The translations under genes and the position numbers were made by a program. Shown in pieces: positions 20,802 to 22,660 of a stretch of 22,660 nt of DNA. Each line of letters begins with the position of its first letter. The first letter of the stretch is position 1. The notes under the pieces were generated by a model. The model saw nothing but the letters and a program-made list of their open reading frames with translations, did no database searches and was not told where the DNA came from. Source of the DNA: Anaerolineales bacterium UBA2232 (GTDB taxonomy: Bacteria > Chloroflexota > Anaerolineae > UBA2200); the NCBI GenBank assembly GCA_002348045.1, contig DDYO01000060.1, positions 1 through 22,660 on the forward strand, given 5' to 3'.

Positions 20802-22660
20802 ATGTCAGTAAGGATTGGTGAGTTGGCAACACCGAGGCAAGGCGTGTGGTTACAAGGTCTGCTGGTGGTGATAGCTTACGTGATAGGGTTCATGCACGTG
20901 CACGCCCAGCCCGTTGCCGCTGGCCCGTTGCCTGAGGACCGGCTGGGGGTGCAGGCTGCGGGACAGGGTGCTGCTGGGGTGGCTACCATAGTATCTACCC
21001 TCTCAGGGTGTATGCAGGTCGTCCACGACAACGTGCCACCGTACGAGGTGAGCACTTCCTCATCATCGATGATGCTGGTGTGGGATGGAACGCCCAGCTT
21101 TGCCTACCTGACCCTGACTTCCTGTGGGGTCAAGCCGGGCAAGAATCACTCGGTGTTTCTCAACGGACACCTCGTGGCGCAGGTTCGCGATGATGTCTAC
21201 AGCACCTGCCTTTGCGGGAGCAGCGGCCAGCCGACGACATATCCTCTGAGCAATCCAGGTGTGGTACTCAAAGGATGGAACGTCATTTCCATTACTAACG
21301 ACGCGGACTTGACCGATGACTGGATGGGGCACAGCGCCCGTATCACCCTGGAGGGGAATGTCAGGGGGACGACAATCACCGAGTTCTCCTACGTCAGCAG
21401 CGCCGATGGCAGCAGTCGCAGTGCGGTCTATCAGTTACCCATCGGGTACGATCCTGCTGTAGCCATCCCGTTGCTGGTGTCCGTGGGAGGGACGGGTGAG
21501 GATGCCCTGCAGGCCGTGCAGCGCTATGCCCAGCGTGCCAGTGATCGGGGGTGGCTGCTTCTCGGGCCGAATCTACGGCGGCTCCGGAGCTCCACTGGGG
21601 GACGCACCGCTTCCCTGACGAATCAGAAGGACGTCATGGATGCGATTGCCTACATGAAAGCCAATTTCAACGTTGACGTGGACCGCATCTACATGAGTGG
21701 ATTCTCCAGCGGAGGGGGCGTGGCAGCAACCATCGCAGCCAAATATCCTCATGTGTTTGCTGCGGTGATGGACTGGGCCGGCCCGACCTATCTGCTGGAG
21801 TGGGACCGACAGCGGGGATCTTTGCAGGAGAATGACATTGGCTGTCCCTATTCTGGCGTGGGAGCCTGCCCCCTGGAGTGGGACCGACGTTCGCCGCGGT
21901 CCATGGCCCAGAACCTGCGCAACGTGCCTCTGGCTGTCTTGCACGATCCGAATGACGCCGCCGTGCCGATTCAGCAAGCGCGGAGCTTTGTTCAAAAGAT
22001 GGGCGAGTTCTACAGTCCCATCGAGGCTTACGACAAGCTCTATTGGGAGCACCAGCAAGGACATGCCTCGGAACTGCCAGGCTGGGATGCATTGGGGTGG
22101 CTTTTCAACTACCGGCGGAATGCGAATCCCACCCACATCCACATTCGGACTGATGAGAGCAAGGACTATTACTGGCTGTCCGTAGCCCAGTTGTTCTGGG
22201 GTGGAAGTCACGTTGAAGGATGGAGCGAGGCGGAAGTCTCTTACGACCTGACAACAAAGGTGATCTCCGCCACAGTCTGGGATGAGCGCAGGTTGCCTAC
22301 GGGTGGCTATGCGCCTGTGGAGATTACGCTGGATGTGGCGGCGATGGGCTTTGACCCGGCCTCGATCTTTACTATCGAGGACCACGACTTGTCGAGCGGG
22401 GAGTTTGTGCATTGGGAGCAGTCGCCGCTCGCTGGGCGGCTCACGTTAACAGCGGTTCGCGATGCACGGGGTCAGGTGCGTCACCAGTATCTAATCCATA
22501 CCGACCGGGTATCGTACCATACCCTTACTTATCAACAAGGCGTTAGCCCGCCAGGTTATGCTCAAACACAGGATACCTACCTGCGCTCTGAGGACGGCCC
22601 TGGTGTGTACCGGGGTACTGGGCCGGACTTGATGGTCAATGATGATGGTCGAGTCGTGTC
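20802..22660 (+). CDS. Secreted modular alpha/beta-hydrolase, third paralogue, truncated by window end
   Basis: At least 619 residues, open at the window end. Signal peptide ~17-40 (helix followed by H-A-Q-P-V-A-A-G). Cys-containing beta domain ~66-195, with S-T-L-S-G-C, V-F-L-N-G and a C-L-C pair matching the first paralogue; alpha/beta-hydrolase ~200-440 with G-F-S302-S-G, Asp385 (D-P-N-D) and His421 (Q-Q-G-H); beta domain with DESKDYYWL (K454); then the opening of a DNRLRE module (Y-Q-Q-G-V-S-P-P-G-Y, D-T-Y-L) that is cut off. It lacks the N-terminal DNRLRE of the second paralogue. A six-residue insertion-like segment with two extra Cys (I-G-C-P-Y-S-G-V-G-A-C) sits in the hydrolase lid. 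ATG 20802 has no Shine-Dalgarno site; TTG 20823 has AGGA 8 nt upstream and is an alternative. It is 6 nt from the preceding gene and likely depends on its promoter. Confidence 0.85.
   Translation, partial: MSVRIGELATPRQGVWLQGLLVVIAYVIGFMHVHAQPVAAGPLPEDRLGVQAAGQGAAGVATIVSTLSGCMQVVHDNVPPYEVSTSSSSMMLVWDGTPSFAYLTLTSCGVKPGKNHSVFLNGHLVAQVRDDVYSTCLCGSSGQPTTYPLSNPGVVLKGWNVISITNDADLTDDWMGHSARITLEGNVRGTTITEFSYVSSADGSSRSAVYQLPIGYDPAVAIPLLVSVGGTGEDALQAVQRYAQRASDRGWLLLGPNLRRLRSSTGGRTASLTNQKDVMDAIAYMKANFNVDVDRIYMSGFSSGGGVAATIAAKYPHVFAAVMDWAGPTYLLEWDRQRGSLQENDIGCPYSGVGACPLEWDRRSPRSMAQNLRNVPLAVLHDPNDAAVPIQQARSFVQKMGEFYSPIEAYDKLYWEHQQGHASELPGWDALGWLFNYRRNANPTHIHIRTDESKDYYWLSVAQLFWGGSHVEGWSEAEVSYDLTTKVISATVWDERRLPTGGYAPVEITLDVAAMGFDPASIFTIEDHDLSSGEFVHWEQSPLAGRLTLTAVRDARGQVRHQYLIHTDRVSYHTLTYQQGVSPPGYAQTQDTYLRSEDGPGVYRGTGPDLMVNDDGRVV

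Overview
The window is 22.66 kb of GC-rich bacterial DNA with every convincing gene on the plus strand. I infer a member of the Chloroflexota (Anaerolineae-like). The reasons are the run of PMT/GT39-type membrane glycosyltransferases, long Thr-Pro linkers on secreted proteins, a carboxypeptidase-regulatory-like/dockerin/cohesin module, and secreted proteins ending in a short 'YLPL' tail. This is recognition from memory, not a phylogenetic test. There is no rRNA, tRNA, CRISPR array or transposase. No gene-free stretch reaches 300 bases; the longest gaps are about 80-85 nt.

Positions 1-14203 hold ten tightly packed genes that look like a surface-glycan assembly operon: two paralogous GT-C/GT39-like glycosyltransferases (the first lacks its N-terminus at the window edge), a third GT39-like enzyme, a B12-type radical SAM protein, a second pair of paralogous GT39-like enzymes, an HpnA-like NAD-dependent sugar epimerase/reductase, a hexapeptide-repeat acyltransferase, a zinc-ribbon SAM methyltransferase, and a polytopic GT-C-like membrane protein. 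Several junctions overlap by 1-4 nt, which suggests translational coupling. A lipid-linked sugar modified by the epimerase, acyltransferase and methyltransferase, then transferred outside the membrane by the GT-C enzymes, would fit this gene set. The chemistry is inferred.

Positions 14205-22660 hold three consecutive paralogous genes for very large secreted modular proteins; the last runs off the window. Each has a signal peptide, a cysteine-containing beta-rich domain with a CxC motif, an alpha/beta-hydrolase domain of the PHB-depolymerase/esterase type, a beta domain carrying the motif DE[GS]KDYYWL, and at least one DNRLRE (CBM96-like) module. The first paralogue has Tyr where the nucleophilic Ser should be, and it alone (of the two complete ones) carries a duplicated dockerin plus a C-terminal cohesin-like domain. 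The second keeps the Ser-Asp-His residues and has DNRLRE modules on both sides. The third also keeps the triad. A well-formed sigma70-type promoter with an overlapping dyad lies in the only sizeable gap of this part (17607-17690), so the second and third proteins can be expressed apart from the glycan operon, while the first follows gene ten by one nucleotide.

The simplest joint picture is a set of secreted hydrolase/adhesion proteins with Thr/Pro linkers encoded next to a battery of PMT-superfamily glycosyltransferases that could decorate them or the surface that holds them. The first 25 bases of the window form a perfect inverted repeat with 45-69 and are probably a fold-back artefact of a contig end.
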